Positions 19,344-27,097 of a DNA stretch of 64,000 nucleotides are shown here, one piece after another. Made by a program: the position numbers and the translations under genes. Where the stretch lies: NCBI GenBank assembly GCA_963806015.1, contig CAWDWM010000012.1, forward strand, positions 124,001 to 188,000. The letters run 5' to 3'. The notes under the pieces were generated by a model, which saw nothing but the letters and a program-made list of their open reading frames with translations, searched no databases and was not told the DNA's origin. Position 1 is the first letter of the stretch; the number at the start of each line of letters is the position of its first letter. Origin of the DNA: JAOPZW01 sp963806015. GTDB taxonomy: Bacteria; Actinomycetota; Thermoleophilia; Solirubrobacterales; Solirubrobacteraceae.

Positions 19344-20037
19344 CGATCCCAACCGGGCTGCGTGGAGCGCCATCCTGTTTGGTCCTCCAGGCACGGCCAA
19401 GACCACCCTTGCCGAGCACCTCGCGGGAGCCCTAGGGTGGCCCTTGGTCACTCTCTCAACAAGCGACTTCCTTGCGCTCGGCGTAGATCGGATGGCCTAT
19501 CAGGCCCGGGAGATCTTCCGGCAGTTGGGCGAACTGTCCGAAACGGTCGTCTTGATCGACGAGGTCGAGGAGTTCGTCCGCAAGCGAAAGGGCGGCTCGA
19601 CTCCCGCCGAGATGGCCAATCGGCTGATTACGACGGCGATGCTCACGCTGTTGCAGGAACTCCGCGACCGCGAGCGCATCATCCTCCTGCTTGCTACGAA
19701 CCACATTGAGGAATTCGACCCCGCGATCCGCAGACCCGGCCGCTTCGATTTGGTTCTGAACGTCGCTCCTCCTTCCGTCGCTGCTAAGCGGGCGCTGCTC
19801 CAGAAGGCGTTCGGCCGACCGCTGCCGACGGAATGGCGCGACGTGCTGAGGGAACTCCGCGGCACGGTAGAGCGAGCGACGTACAAGGAGTGGGGCTCCG
19901 TCTTGAAGTGGGCCCGGCAAGACGGCGCTAGCGCCGACGGTCTGCGCGAGCATCTCACGTCGCTCGACGAGACCCTGATCATTGGCGAGGCGGATTGGGA
20001 CCGCTGGCAACAGGAGCCCAGCCAGGTGAACGTATGA
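19249..20037 (+). CDS. AAA+ ATPase (classic ATPase-core type)
   Basis: About 262 residues from the GTG at 19249 (GGAG 8 bases before; GTG at 19258 is the alternative). A compact AAA+ core: Walker A GPPGTAKTT, Walker B VVLIDEVEEFV, sensor-1 LLATNHIEEFD, arginine-finger-like IRRPGRFD. It has little outside the core, so it probably depends on its neighbours for substrate recognition. It overlaps the helical gene upstream by one frame shift and is coupled (ATGA) to the deoxyribosyltransferase/MazG gene downstream. Such ATPases often act as switches in conflict systems, but that role here is inference. Confidence 0.85.
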   Translation: MDSVTPLRGEPRPASLKTLVFDHLISPRQPGNDPNRAAWSAILFGPPGTAKTTLAEHLAGALGWPLVTLSTSDFLALGVDRMAYQAREIFRQLGELSETVVLIDEVEEFVRKRKGGSTPAEMANRLITTAMLTLLQELRDRERIILLLATNHIEEFDPAIRRPGRFDLVLNVAPPSVAAKRALLQKAFGRPLPTEWRDVLRELRGTVERATYKEWGSVLKWARQDGASADGLREHLTSLDETLIIGEADWDRWQQEPSQVNV

Positions 20038-20783
20038 GCGGCGAATCACCCCCCGTTCGCCTCACCGTGTCTGGCAGCTTCCAGCGCCATCTCGCCGAAG
20101 TGCAGCTCGTGATGCAGCAGCTGGAGTCCGCTGGCGCAACGCTCCCGTCCCCGCGGACCACGCGGGCCACCGGCGTGATCGATGGCTTCGTTCTGCTCGA
20201 CGGCGATAACGGCTCGCCGGCCGACTTGGAGCGCGCGCACTTGGCGGCAATTCGCTCGTCCGATGCGTTGTACGTAGTCGACCCGGGCGGCTACATCGGA
20301 GCCAGCGTTTCGCTTGAGATTGGATTTGCTCTGGCGCTCGGGATCCCGGTCTTTGCACAGGAAGCGCCGGCGAGGCCGCCGCACAACGGTCTCGTTCGCG
20401 TAGCAACGCCCGACGAGGCGGTCGAACTCGCTAAGCGCAGCCATGAGCACGAGCCTCCTGCCGGGATATCGCTAGGCCAGCTTCAGCGCCATCTGGCGAC
20501 CACGGCGCGCGCCCGCGGATTCGGTCAAGAGAGGGCCTCCGACCTGCTCATTCTCTTGATCGAGGAGATCGGCGAGCTGGCGCGGTTCATCCGGGTCCAC
20601 TCGGGCATCGAGCGCGCCGACGTGTTCGAGCCGGCAGAAGCGGAACTCGCGGACTGCCTGATCTACCTGCTCCTGATCGCTGAGAAGCTCGACGTCGACG
20701 CAGGCGCCGCGGTGCGTTCCAAGGAGCGTGGCAACGCCGCGCGCTATCCCCTACTCCGCGACAGCGACACGACGCGCTCCTGA
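20034..20783 (+). CDS. Nucleoside deoxyribosyltransferase-like / MazG-like fusion
   Basis: 249 residues. The N-terminal part (about 1-135) has the Rossmann-like pattern of nucleoside 2-deoxyribosyltransferases: VRLTVSGSF, SDALYVVDPGGYIGASVSLEIGFALALGIPVF, with a candidate catalytic Glu in SLEIG. The C-terminal part (about 145-249) is MazG-like, with the metal-binding motif EEIGELARF and EAELADCLIYLLL typical of nucleotide pyrophosphohydrolases. Both halves act on nucleotides, so the fusion probably hydrolyses or strips (deoxy)nucleotides. It is the last gene of the three-gene module and overlaps the ATPase stop. Domain names are from motif recognition, not from a search. Confidence 0.8.
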   Translation: MSGESPPVRLTVSGSFQRHLAEVQLVMQQLESAGATLPSPRTTRATGVIDGFVLLDGDNGSPADLERAHLAAIRSSDALYVVDPGGYIGASVSLEIGFALALGIPVFAQEAPARPPHNGLVRVATPDEAVELAKRSHEHEPPAGISLGQLQRHLATTARARGFGQERASDLLILLIEEIGELARFIRVHSGIERADVFEPAEAELADCLIYLLLIAEKLDVDAGAAVRSKERGNAARYPLLRDSDTTRS

Positions 20784-20867
20784 CCCCATGGCAGGGTTCT
20801 GTGGCTCGGTCGCCGGTCCGCCCGCGCCGCCGCGCCGCCGCTCATCTGGGTGGGCTGGACGCGCGTG

Positions 20868-21371
20868 CTATCGCCTCAGTCGCGGCGCGCTGGGTTGCGG
20901 ATCGAGCCACTTGTGCGTCGGTGGGTCCAACAGCGGGAGAAGGTACGCGGTGCTCGCCATGACGATCGTCGCTGTCGTTCGGTCTACCCCCAACATGTCG
21001 CTAACCGGGGGAGTCGTCCCGAGCACCCACGCCGCATATGCGATCAGCGCGAACACGTACTGGCGGACCGCTGGCCGATCGGCCGCCGACAAGCGCTCGC
21101 CGAGCTGGTTCAGCAGCTGGCCAATGGCCGCGACGACCACGATCGCGATCATCTGCTCATCCGTGATGCCCTCGATCGACGTGATCAGGGCCACGAGAGC
21201 AAGGGCCTCGGCCGGGATGTACTTCGCGAGCCGGGTTGCAAAGTCGTCTCCTGGGACATCGCCGAGATCATCTTGCGCTGGGGCGCCGGCACGTTGCGCG
21301 TAGTAGGCGCCTGACGGCGCGGCGTGGTCTCCCGGCTGTGCGGGTCGGGCGTACAAGATAGTCCGCGGCAA
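20868..21371 (-). CDS. Predicted four-helix membrane protein
   Basis: 167 residues with TTG start, 4 bases after the stop of the Lrp-like gene and with GGAGGG upstream. After a polar N-terminus come about four hydrophobic segments: FATRLAKYIPAEALALVALI, MIAIVVVAAIGQLL, YVFALIAYAAWVLG and IVMASTAYLLPLL. The KYIPAEALAL lead-in is a pattern I associate with small membrane proteins of bacterial conflict loci, but I cannot name the family. It is the second gene of the minus-strand pair and could be a membrane effector or an immunity partner of the protease module. Confidence 0.7.
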   Translation of the reverse strand: MPRTILYARPAQPGDHAAPSGAYYAQRAGAPAQDDLGDVPGDDFATRLAKYIPAEALALVALITSIEGITDEQMIAIVVVAAIGQLLNQLGERLSAADRPAVRQYVFALIAYAAWVLGTTPPVSDMLGVDRTTATIVMASTAYLLPLLDPPTHKWLDPQPSAPRLRR

Positions 21372-21375
21372 CTCC

Positions 21376-21972
21376 TCAGCCCTCCTCTGCTTCTTGGATT
21401 GCGCGGGCCTCGTCGCATGCCAGGTTCAGCCAAGCTGACGCGGTAGGCACGTGGGACTCCCTGCGGATCACGGTCACGCTCACGGCCCTACCTTGAGCAT
21501 GCTCGAGGATCCTCGCGCGAAGGTCGTCCTCGTCTTCCTCGGTCCTGAGAAGTGCAACGGCGAATACCTCGCGCATCTCCTTCGTCTCGATGACCTGCCG
21601 TACGCCCGGCTCGGTCTCGAGCGCCTCGACGAGCCCGTCGATCGGATAGCCGTCGTTCGGGATACGGACTAGGACCGTTCGAATTCCTAGGCGTTGCTCG
21701 TCGACCCTCAGCCAGTCTGTCCAGATCGCGAAGCCCGTGTCCTCCGGCCTTCGCGGCCATTCGCTAGCTGGTCCTCTGGGCCGCTTCATCGTGTTCTTCG
21801 CCCGGATGGGCTCGACCGCCCGCTCCACAGCGTCCTGAGACACCTGCACGCGGAAGTGGCGTTCGAAGAACGACGACACCTCCCGGCCAGGCCGACCCTC
21901 GAACTTCATCGCCAGCCATCCGAAGCGGTAGAGCCTCGTTCGGTCCATCCGGGTTTCTTGCAGCGGAGCCAT
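21376..21972 (-). CDS. Lrp/AsnC-like transcriptional regulator
   Basis: About 198 residues from the ATG at 21972 (ATG 21948 is possible). The N-terminal half has a helical HTH-like segment (LYRFGWLAMKFEGRPGREVSSFF...VSQDAVERAVEPI). The C-terminal half resembles the Lrp ligand-binding (RAM) fold: VLVRIPNDGYPIDGLVEAL...PGVRQVIETKEMREVFAVALL. No ribosome site is seen, so the transcript may be leaderless. The start lies 12 bases from a perfect 16-bp palindrome (21984-21999), a likely autoregulatory operator. It is divergent from the protease genes. Confidence 0.6.
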   Translation of the reverse strand: MAPLQETRMDRTRLYRFGWLAMKFEGRPGREVSSFFERHFRVQVSQDAVERAVEPIRAKNTMKRPRGPASEWPRRPEDTGFAIWTDWLRVDEQRLGIRTVLVRIPNDGYPIDGLVEALETEPGVRQVIETKEMREVFAVALLRTEEDEDDLRARILEHAQGRAVSVTVIRRESHVPTASAWLNLACDEARAIQEAEEG

Positions 21973-21983
21973 TGGGAGGACGA

Positions 21984-21999
21984 CGCGGTAATTACCGCG
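21984..21999. promoter_or_regulatory. Palindromic operator candidate, copy 1
   Basis: CGCGGTAATTACCGCG is a perfect 16-bp palindrome. It shares the 14-bp core GCGGTAATTACCGC with copy 2; the copy centres are 88 bp apart. Position just upstream of the regulator's start fits autorepression. The symmetry is seen directly; the protein that binds it is inferred. Confidence 0.7.
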
Positions 22000-22071
22000 C
22001 GTCTCCGCCGATGATGGCGGTTCCTTGTGTCGACTGCAATCTTCCGTCCGAGGGCTGCGGGACTCTACCCG

Positions 22072-22087
22072 TGCGGTAATTACCGCA
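22072..22087. promoter_or_regulatory. Palindromic operator candidate, copy 2
   Basis: TGCGGTAATTACCGCA, a perfect 16-bp palindrome with the same 14-bp core as copy 1. It lies 188 bases before the small protein gene on the plus strand. Two copies 88 bp apart would allow an Lrp-type oligomer to bridge or loop the divergent promoters. Confidence 0.7.
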
Positions 22088-22274
22088 GGCAGCCGGGCAA
22101 GCAGCAGCAGCCGCCCGGAGGGCGGACGGGGATGACGGCGAGCATGGACATCCATACGGGCAGCAGAACGGGCCTCGCTACCATGGTGAGACATCCGATT
22201 ACCAGGGGGTTGATGATCGCCACACGACGGGCGATGGGAATCGGTAGCATCGCGCGGCCTTGCCGGACGGTCCA

Positions 22275-22517
22275 ATGAGTCCTGATCGCGCTGATCAGCA
22301 GCCCCCGACGTCGGCGCCAAAGCCTGACGAAACAGAGCAACCCGTGTCCGACCGCCAAGTACAGCGGCTCATCAAGCTCGCGCGCAACTTCGACAAGGCC
22401 GTCGAAGTCCTCCCCGGTGGCAAGGGCCAAGAGTACAAGCGCGAGCAGAAGGAAGTCGCGGACACGAAGAAGCAAGCCCAGATGAGCGAGGGCCTGCTGC
22501 GCATGCGCGTCCGCTGA
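22275..22517 (+). CDS. Small helical protein upstream of the protease
   Basis: 80 residues from ATG 22275 (a TTG at 22260 would add 5). Pro/Gln-rich start, then a charged helix (QVQRLIKLARNFDKAVEVL...EYKREQKEVADTKKQAQMSEGLL). No cysteine, signal or membrane segment. It could be a substrate, adaptor or inhibitor of the protease that follows 46 bases later. Family not recognised. Confidence 0.55.
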   Translation: MSPDRADQQPPTSAPKPDETEQPVSDRQVQRLIKLARNFDKAVEVLPGGKGQEYKREQKEVADTKKQAQMSEGLLRMRVR

Positions 22518-22563
22518 GAGCACCCTGAGCGCGACGGAGAAATCCGTCGCCCCTGATAAGACG

Positions 22564-24186
22564 TTGTCCGAGGTGGCTCAGCTTCGGCACACGACCTACG
22601 GCGATACGGCCGACGTGTTCAACGTCGATGACGACGACGAACACTGGCATGCTGTGGCGCAGCACCTCGGTGGCTTCGTCATCGACGATGCGTACGCCAC
22701 GCTCGCACGAGTCTTGGAGATCGTGCGAAGCCGCGGGTGCGCGACCGTGGTCTTTGAGCGCCGATACCTGGACGCGGACTACCGAAGCGAGTATTCGGCG
22801 TTTTGGTCCGGACGCTTCGAAGGCAAGCCGCCGCATGCGGCTCGCGCCCACTTCTTCGAGAAGGTCTTCGACGCGACTGCGTTGCCAGCGCTTCCCGAAA
22901 ACCCGGGCTACCTGGGCTATTGCGTCATCCGTCCGACCGAACTAGGCGCAGTGGGCCGAACGGTCATAGCGCCGCCGAAGGATGTAGATGTGGCGCGGCT
23001 CGCGCGAGTCGTCGAACGGCCGAGCTTGTTTGGCCACCCGCTTGAGGTCTCGGGCGTGCCCTTCTGTCAGCAAGACGGCGAACTCCTGCGCTGCGCGCAC
23101 GCCGCTGCGTGGGTTTGTCACTACGTCGCGTTCCACCAGCGGATCATCGCGCGACGCCTAACGGCCGACATCGCGAGCCTGCCCTCGGTCGAGGGCTCCA
23201 AGCATCGTCCGCTTCCCTCGACAGGTCTGACTGGAGAGCAACTGCAGGGCGTCTTCAGTGCGATCGGCATCCCCGCCTTCTTCTACGAGGTCGATTGGCT
23301 ACCACGGCTGCCTGCGGACATGCCAGACAGGGACGGGGAATCGGACAGTGAGCACGACGCTCGCGTTCGAGACGAACGGATCTTCCGGGTCGTCTGCAAG
23401 TACCTCAACTCAGGCTTCCCCGTAGTGGTCCTGACGGAGGGGCAGCGAGGCAATCATGCGTTCACGCTCGTGGGTTGGCAGAAGACAAGGACCGGGGGCG
23501 TGCGCCTTATCGCGTGCGATGATCGCGTGGGACCCTACGAGACGATCGAGTCCCCGACGCTCGACGATGCCCAGCGTGGAAAGTGGAAGGGCCTGATGAT
23601 GCCCCTGCCGGGAAGGGTTTATCTGACCGGCGAAGCCGCTGAGAACCGAGCACGGCAGATCGTCTCAGCCGAATACGACCAGGCGAGTCTCGAGGAGGAC
23701 GGGGTGGTGAGCGACTTCTCGGACATCGCTCCGCATCTGGGAACCTTGGCCGGCCCAATCAGCGTCCGCGCGCGACTCATCGAGGGTCGGCGCTACAAGG
23801 CGATTGCAGGCCGACAAGGACGTCATCCCGAGGCGGTGCGCGTCGCGCGGATGGCGCATCTACCGCATTGGGTGTGGGTGGTCGAGTTCCAGGACCGAGC
23901 CTGTCGGGCGGCCGAGGAGCCGTGCGTTGTTGCGGAGGTTGTCTTCGACTCGACGAGCCATGATGAGCGGCCCTCGGTGGACCTGATCTCGACGAAGTCG
24001 ATAATCATCGATACCAACATGCCGGACGACGAGGACGATGGTGAGGGTGCGTCCGAGCACCGGATCTGGATGGGCCAGCTCGACGGAGCCAAATGGCGCT
24101 CCATGATCTCGGATCCGGGGGTTGGCGACACCGAGTACCCGACCGTCGAGCCGCCTCCGCCGGGATCGGTGAGTGCCGCGGGGTGA
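22564..24186 (+). CDS. Papain-like (C39-type fold) cysteine peptidase, candidate
   Basis: 540 residues from a TTG at 22564; in-frame codons continue upstream without ATG/GTG. Residues 169-177 read QQDGELLRC, matching a Gln then catalytic Cys (C177) at a helix start; GNHAFTLVGW supplies a candidate His (H298), and ACDDRVGPYE an Asp (D319/D320), in the order expected of papain-like peptidases. The first 160 residues and the last 200 are unassigned; the C-terminal tail is Asp/Glu- and Pro-rich. No signal peptide, so it should be cytoplasmic. Divergent from an Lrp-like regulator and membrane protein, which suggests one regulated unit. The peptidase call is inference from motifs. Confidence 0.65.
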   Translation: MSEVAQLRHTTYGDTADVFNVDDDDEHWHAVAQHLGGFVIDDAYATLARVLEIVRSRGCATVVFERRYLDADYRSEYSAFWSGRFEGKPPHAARAHFFEKVFDATALPALPENPGYLGYCVIRPTELGAVGRTVIAPPKDVDVARLARVVERPSLFGHPLEVSGVPFCQQDGELLRCAHAAAWVCHYVAFHQRIIARRLTADIASLPSVEGSKHRPLPSTGLTGEQLQGVFSAIGIPAFFYEVDWLPRLPADMPDRDGESDSEHDARVRDERIFRVVCKYLNSGFPVVVLTEGQRGNHAFTLVGWQKTRTGGVRLIACDDRVGPYETIESPTLDDAQRGKWKGLMMPLPGRVYLTGEAAENRARQIVSAEYDQASLEEDGVVSDFSDIAPHLGTLAGPISVRARLIEGRRYKAIAGRQGRHPEAVRVARMAHLPHWVWVVEFQDRACRAAEEPCVVAEVVFDSTSHDERPSVDLISTKSIIIDTNMPDDEDDGEGASEHRIWMGQLDGAKWRSMISDPGVGDTEYPTVEPPPPGSVSAAG

Positions 24187-24491
24187 CGGGTGGTGACCCG
24201 GGTCGTACCCTGCGCCGGCGCCGCGGCCGGCGGCGCCACAACCTGACCCCTCGGAGAAGCAGCATCGGACCCGGCTCCGATCGTGCGCGCACTGGCGCAA
24301 CCCTGAGCTTTGCGTGCTCAGCCCTGCCAGCGTCGCAAGCAGGGTTGGCCAAGAAGACGCCAAATGTGGAAGCCCCGTGGAAGCGGCAGATCGCAGCAGC
24401 CAGCAGCCGACGGCTGCCTTCACATCGGCCGACCGCGGCCAGTGCGAGGCTCCGCAACGCCTCGCGGCAGATGGCAACAGCGCGCTCGCTC
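24187..24491. other. Right end of the island, no gene seen
   Basis: About 305 bases between the peptidase stop and attR. It contains a strong GC hairpin at 24217-24237 and no ORF with convincing codon use. Integrase arm-binding sites may lie here, but I could not recognise repeats. Confidence 0.45.
24217..24237 (+). terminator. GC-rich hairpin after the peptidase gene
   Basis: GGCGCCG and CGGCGCC are perfect inverted arms around a 7-base loop, 31 bases after the stop at 24186. There is no T tract, so termination is plausible but unproven. Confidence 0.4.
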
Positions 24492-24533
24492 CTGATAAGG
24501 AAGAGGTCCCAGGTTCGAGTCCTGGATCGCCCA
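24492..24533 (+). repeat. attR: second copy of the 42-bp repeat
   Basis: Perfect copy of 8506-8547, i.e. the tRNA-Ile 3' half from anticodon loop to discriminator base. The preceding bases do not complete a tRNA, so this is the displaced fragment left by integration. Confidence 0.92.
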
Positions 24534-24534
24534 T

Positions 24535-24560
24535 CGAAGGCCCCGCCGCGCGGGGCTTCG
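24535..24560 (+). terminator. Original tRNA-Ile terminator, displaced
   Basis: GCCCCG...CGGGGC arms, extended by CGAA/TTCG with one bulged base, form a strong hairpin directly after attR. It would have terminated tRNA-Ile before the island arrived. Confidence 0.55.
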
Positions 24561-24659
24561 GTCGTTGAGGGCAGGGGTTCATAACGCCCGGCGCTGATCC
24601 GCTCGAGGCACGAGCGCGAATATGGCCTTCGGAGGCGCCTCCCGACCAGGAGGACCGAG

Positions 24660-24990
24660 ATGAGTTCCCAAAACGGCGCTGGCCGCCGCCCATGCGAGCT
24701 GGAACGCCGGCGACCTGGATGGATACCTGCGTCGCTACGACGAGGCGATCCGTCTGCACGGCTACGCCCGAGCCGATGGGCAGGGACGAGGTGCGCGCCG
24801 TCTACGAGGCGATCTTCGCCGCCTTCGATGCGCCGCAGCTCGACTTCCACGAGGTGCACTGGGACGGTGCACGATCCGCTTCACGATGACGGGGCGCCAC
24901 GTCGGCGAGTTCATGGGCGTTGCCGGCGACCGGCACCGACATCGCGCTGCCCGGGATCACGCTCCTGCGCTTCGCGGGCCAGCGGGCGCG
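24660..24990 (+). pseudogene. Decayed SnoaL/NTF2-like gene
   Basis: A strong ribosome site (AGGAGG) precedes ATG 24660, but the SnoaL-like protein can be read only by changing frame several times: KTALAAAHASWNAGDLDGYLR, then PEPMGRDEVRAVYEAIFAAFD...HEVHWDG, then CTIRFTMTGRHVGEFMG, then ATGTDIALPGITLLRFAGQR. At least four indels are needed, and the usual end of the family is lost where the GH30 gene's 3' end begins. It would have been a small cone-fold ring-cyclase/isomerase-like protein. It lies just outside attR, in chromosomal DNA. Confidence 0.7.
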
Positions 24991-26487
24991 TTACGTCACC
25001 CGCGGCGGCCCTCCTGGCAGCACGAAGGTCGCCACCGCCCCGGCCGGTAGGTCGTAGGAGAAGGCGGTGGCGCCGGCGCTCACGTCGAAGCGCTGGGTCG
25101 TCGTGCCCCAGTCGTCGTTGACCACGACGAGCACGATCGAGCCGTCCGGGTTGCGGAACGCGACGTTCCAGGCGTTGCCCGCGACCGTCGAGGCGATGCG
25201 CACCGCGCCCGGGCGGATGAAGCGGGTCACGTGGCCCAGAACGTAGTAGTCGGCGGTCGGGGTGGCGTGGCCGGTGGCGGGATCGACGGTGACCACGCCG
25301 AAGCACGTGCCGCAGCCGCCGTTGTGCGGGCCCCCGGCCGGATCGAGCGCGAGGTTCCAGGTGATGACGGTCTTGGCCCAGTTGCGGATCGCGCCCACCG
25401 TGAGGAAGCGCGTGTGCCAGTGCAGGGTGTCGGGGAAGGTGGTCGCCGGATCGCCCGACAGCGACCCCGAGCACTCCGTGAAGTAGATGTCCTTGCCGGG
25501 GTAGGCGTCGTGCAGCTGGGACTGGCTCTCGGGATCGCCCGAGTAGCAGTGGAACGCCGTCCCGCCCAGGTAGTGGCGCGCCGCCGCGTTGTCCAGCAGC
25601 GACTTCGCGTACTGCGGATTGGCGGGATCGTCGGGCGGGCCGACGTCGTTGGGGTGCAGCGACCAGTTGTGGTCGTAGCCGAGGATCTTCGTGTGCAGGT
25701 GGGCGCGCTGCAGCGCGCGGCCGACCGCGACGACGAGCCGGGCCTCCTCGTTGTCGCGCAGGTCCATCCCCGGGTAGGCGCTCGGATTGCGGTTCTGGGG
25801 CTCGTTCTGCAGCGTGACGGCGTCGATCGGCACGCCGGCGCGGCGGTACTCCTGGATGAAGCGCACGAAGTAGCGCGCATAGGCGTCATAGACGCGCGGG
25901 TCGTCCTTGAAGCGCCCGCCGACCAGCGAGTCGTTGGTCTTCATCCACGCCGGCGGGCTCCACGGGGTGGCCATCACCTTCAACCGCGGGTTCAGTCGCA
26001 GCGCCTGGCGCAGCAGGGGCAGGATCTCGGCGCGGTCGTGAGCGATCGAGAAGTGCTTCAGGCGGAAGTCGGTCTGCCCGGCGGGGACGTCGTCGTAGGT
26101 GTAGTGCGCGCCGGCGACGAAGTCCGACGCGCCCATCGGCTGGCGCAGGTAGTTGAGGCCGAGCCCGGCGCGCGGATCGAAGAGCTCGCGCATGATCGCG
26201 TCGCGATCGGGCGAGTGCGCGAGCAGGTGCGCCGAGGAATCGGTGATCGAGGCGCCGAGGCCCTCGATGCGCTGATAGGTCTGGGTCGGGTCGACGGCGA
26301 TCGTCGGCGCCGACGGATCCGGGGCGCCGAGCGCCTGCGCCGGCTGCTCGGCGAGGAGGCTCGTCTGGTCGCCGGTGGTCATCCAGGCGCGCGGCGCGGC
26401 GCCGTGCGCCGAGGCCGCCGCGGCGCACAGGAGCGCGGTGAGGGCGGCGAGGACGACGCAGATCGGGATCCTGCGTGCGGGTGGCAT
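24991..26487 (-). CDS. Secreted glycoside hydrolase family 30 (glucosylceramidase-like)
   Basis: Retaining beta-glycosidase of the GH30 type. 498 residues from the ATG at 26487 (GAGGG just before), starting with a signal peptide (MPPARRIPICVVLAALTALL, cleavage after SAHG). The (beta/alpha)8 barrel shows QRIEGLGASITDSSAHLL, WSPPAWMKTN, the acid/base Glu in LQNEPQ (E229) and the nucleophile Glu in YFTECSG (E338). A C-terminal beta domain (NPDGSIVLVVVNDD...) completes it. Probably extracellular glycan degradation. It is a single transcription unit next to the decayed gene. Confidence 0.93.
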   Translation of the reverse strand: MPPARRIPICVVLAALTALLCAAAASAHGAAPRAWMTTGDQTSLLAEQPAQALGAPDPSAPTIAVDPTQTYQRIEGLGASITDSSAHLLAHSPDRDAIMRELFDPRAGLGLNYLRQPMGASDFVAGAHYTYDDVPAGQTDFRLKHFSIAHDRAEILPLLRQALRLNPRLKVMATPWSPPAWMKTNDSLVGGRFKDDPRVYDAYARYFVRFIQEYRRAGVPIDAVTLQNEPQNRNPSAYPGMDLRDNEEARLVVAVGRALQRAHLHTKILGYDHNWSLHPNDVGPPDDPANPQYAKSLLDNAAARHYLGGTAFHCYSGDPESQSQLHDAYPGKDIYFTECSGSLSGDPATTFPDTLHWHTRFLTVGAIRNWAKTVITWNLALDPAGGPHNGGCGTCFGVVTVDPATGHATPTADYYVLGHVTRFIRPGAVRIASTVAGNAWNVAFRNPDGSIVLVVVNDDWGTTTQRFDVSAGATAFSYDLPAGAVATFVLPGGPPRVT

Positions 26488-26569
26488 CGACCCTCGTATG
26501 CCCATCGCGCGCGGATCCATGCCACCACCGGGCGCCTAAAGGCGTCCGGGGGGTGCCGTCGCCGTGCCT

Positions 26570-26575
26570 ATACTC
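26570..26575 (+). promoter_or_regulatory. Candidate -10 element for the nuclease gene
   Basis: TATACT, close to the -10 consensus, lies 33 bases upstream of the GTG start at 26609 and after the divergent GH30 gene. No clear -35. Confidence 0.4.
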
Positions 26576-26608
26576 AATCGACCACCGACTCGCGCGAGGG
26601 AGCCGTCT

Positions 26609-27097
26609 GTGCAGGAAATGGTCATCTACGGCGTGAGCTTCGACATGGTCGGCAAGCAGCCGATCGTCCTGCTCAAGACCGCCGACAGCAACAAGTTCCT
26701 GCCGATCTGGATCGGCCACCCCGAGGCCGCCGCGATCCTCATGAAGCTGCAGGGGGCGACGACGCCGCGCCCGATGACCCACGACCTGCTCGTGGACATG
26801 CTCGGCGAGCTCGATGTGCGCTGCACGCAGGTCGCGGTGACCGAGCTGCGCGACAACACCTTCTTCGCCTCGATCACGCTGGCCGTCAACGGCCGCGAGC
26901 TCGAGATCGACTCGCGCCCCAGCGACGCGCTGGCGCTCGCCGTCCGCTCGGGGGCGCCGATCTTCGCCGCCGAGGAGGTCATCGCCGAGTCGGCGATCGA
27001 GTTCGAGCACGAGGTAGAGGACACCGAGGAGGTCGTCGACCGCTTCAAGGAGTTCCTCGACCAGGTCACCCCGGAGGACTTCGCGGGCGATTCCTAG
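26609..27097 (+). CDS. Bifunctional nuclease family protein (BFN/DUF151)
   Basis: 162 residues from GTG 26609, which has GAGGGAG about 8 bases ahead; the frame opens at 26564. The conserved BFN core is clear: VLLKTADSNKFLPIWIGHPEAAAILMKLQG, RPMTHDLLVDML and SRPSDALALAVRSGAPIFAAEEV. The family has been reported to have RNase/DNase activity, but its role in actinobacteria is not settled. A C-terminal acidic tail follows. Convergent with ddl; the ends overlap by four bases. Confidence 0.9.
   Translation: MQEMVIYGVSFDMVGKQPIVLLKTADSNKFLPIWIGHPEAAAILMKLQGATTPRPMTHDLLVDMLGELDVRCTQVAVTELRDNTFFASITLAVNGRELEIDSRPSDALALAVRSGAPIFAAEEVIAESAIEFEHEVEDTEEVVDRFKEFLDQVTPEDFAGDS

Larger units (their letters stand above)
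21973..22274. other. Divergent control region of the protease module
   Basis: A 302-bp interval without a supported gene, between the Lrp-like regulator and the small helical protein. It holds two copies of a palindromic element (21984-21999 and 22072-22087). Promoters must lie here for both directions; I could not fix -35/-10 pairs confidently. Confidence 0.6.
8548..24533. mobile_element. 16-kb integrative genomic island in tRNA-Ile with defence-like cargo
   Basis: The segment between the two 42-bp repeats holds a tyrosine recombinase (16496-17797), an excisionase-like HTH protein (15994-16491) and a RepA-like ATPase (14692-16319, frameshifted), the usual core of a small integrative element. 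Cargo to the left of this core: small phage-like genes, a Vsr nickase, a SacI-like restriction enzyme and a cytosine methyltransferase. Cargo to the right: two unassigned multi-gene modules. No conjugation or capsid genes are recognisable, so it is either mobilisable, satellite-like or no longer mobile. Base usage looks less GC-skewed than the flanking chromosome. Confidence 0.9.

Noticed and set aside
24631..24642. GGAGGCGCCTCC palindrome before the SnoaL-like pseudogene
   Set aside because: A 12-bp GC palindrome is not rare at this composition, and the gene behind it is dead; not called as an operator.
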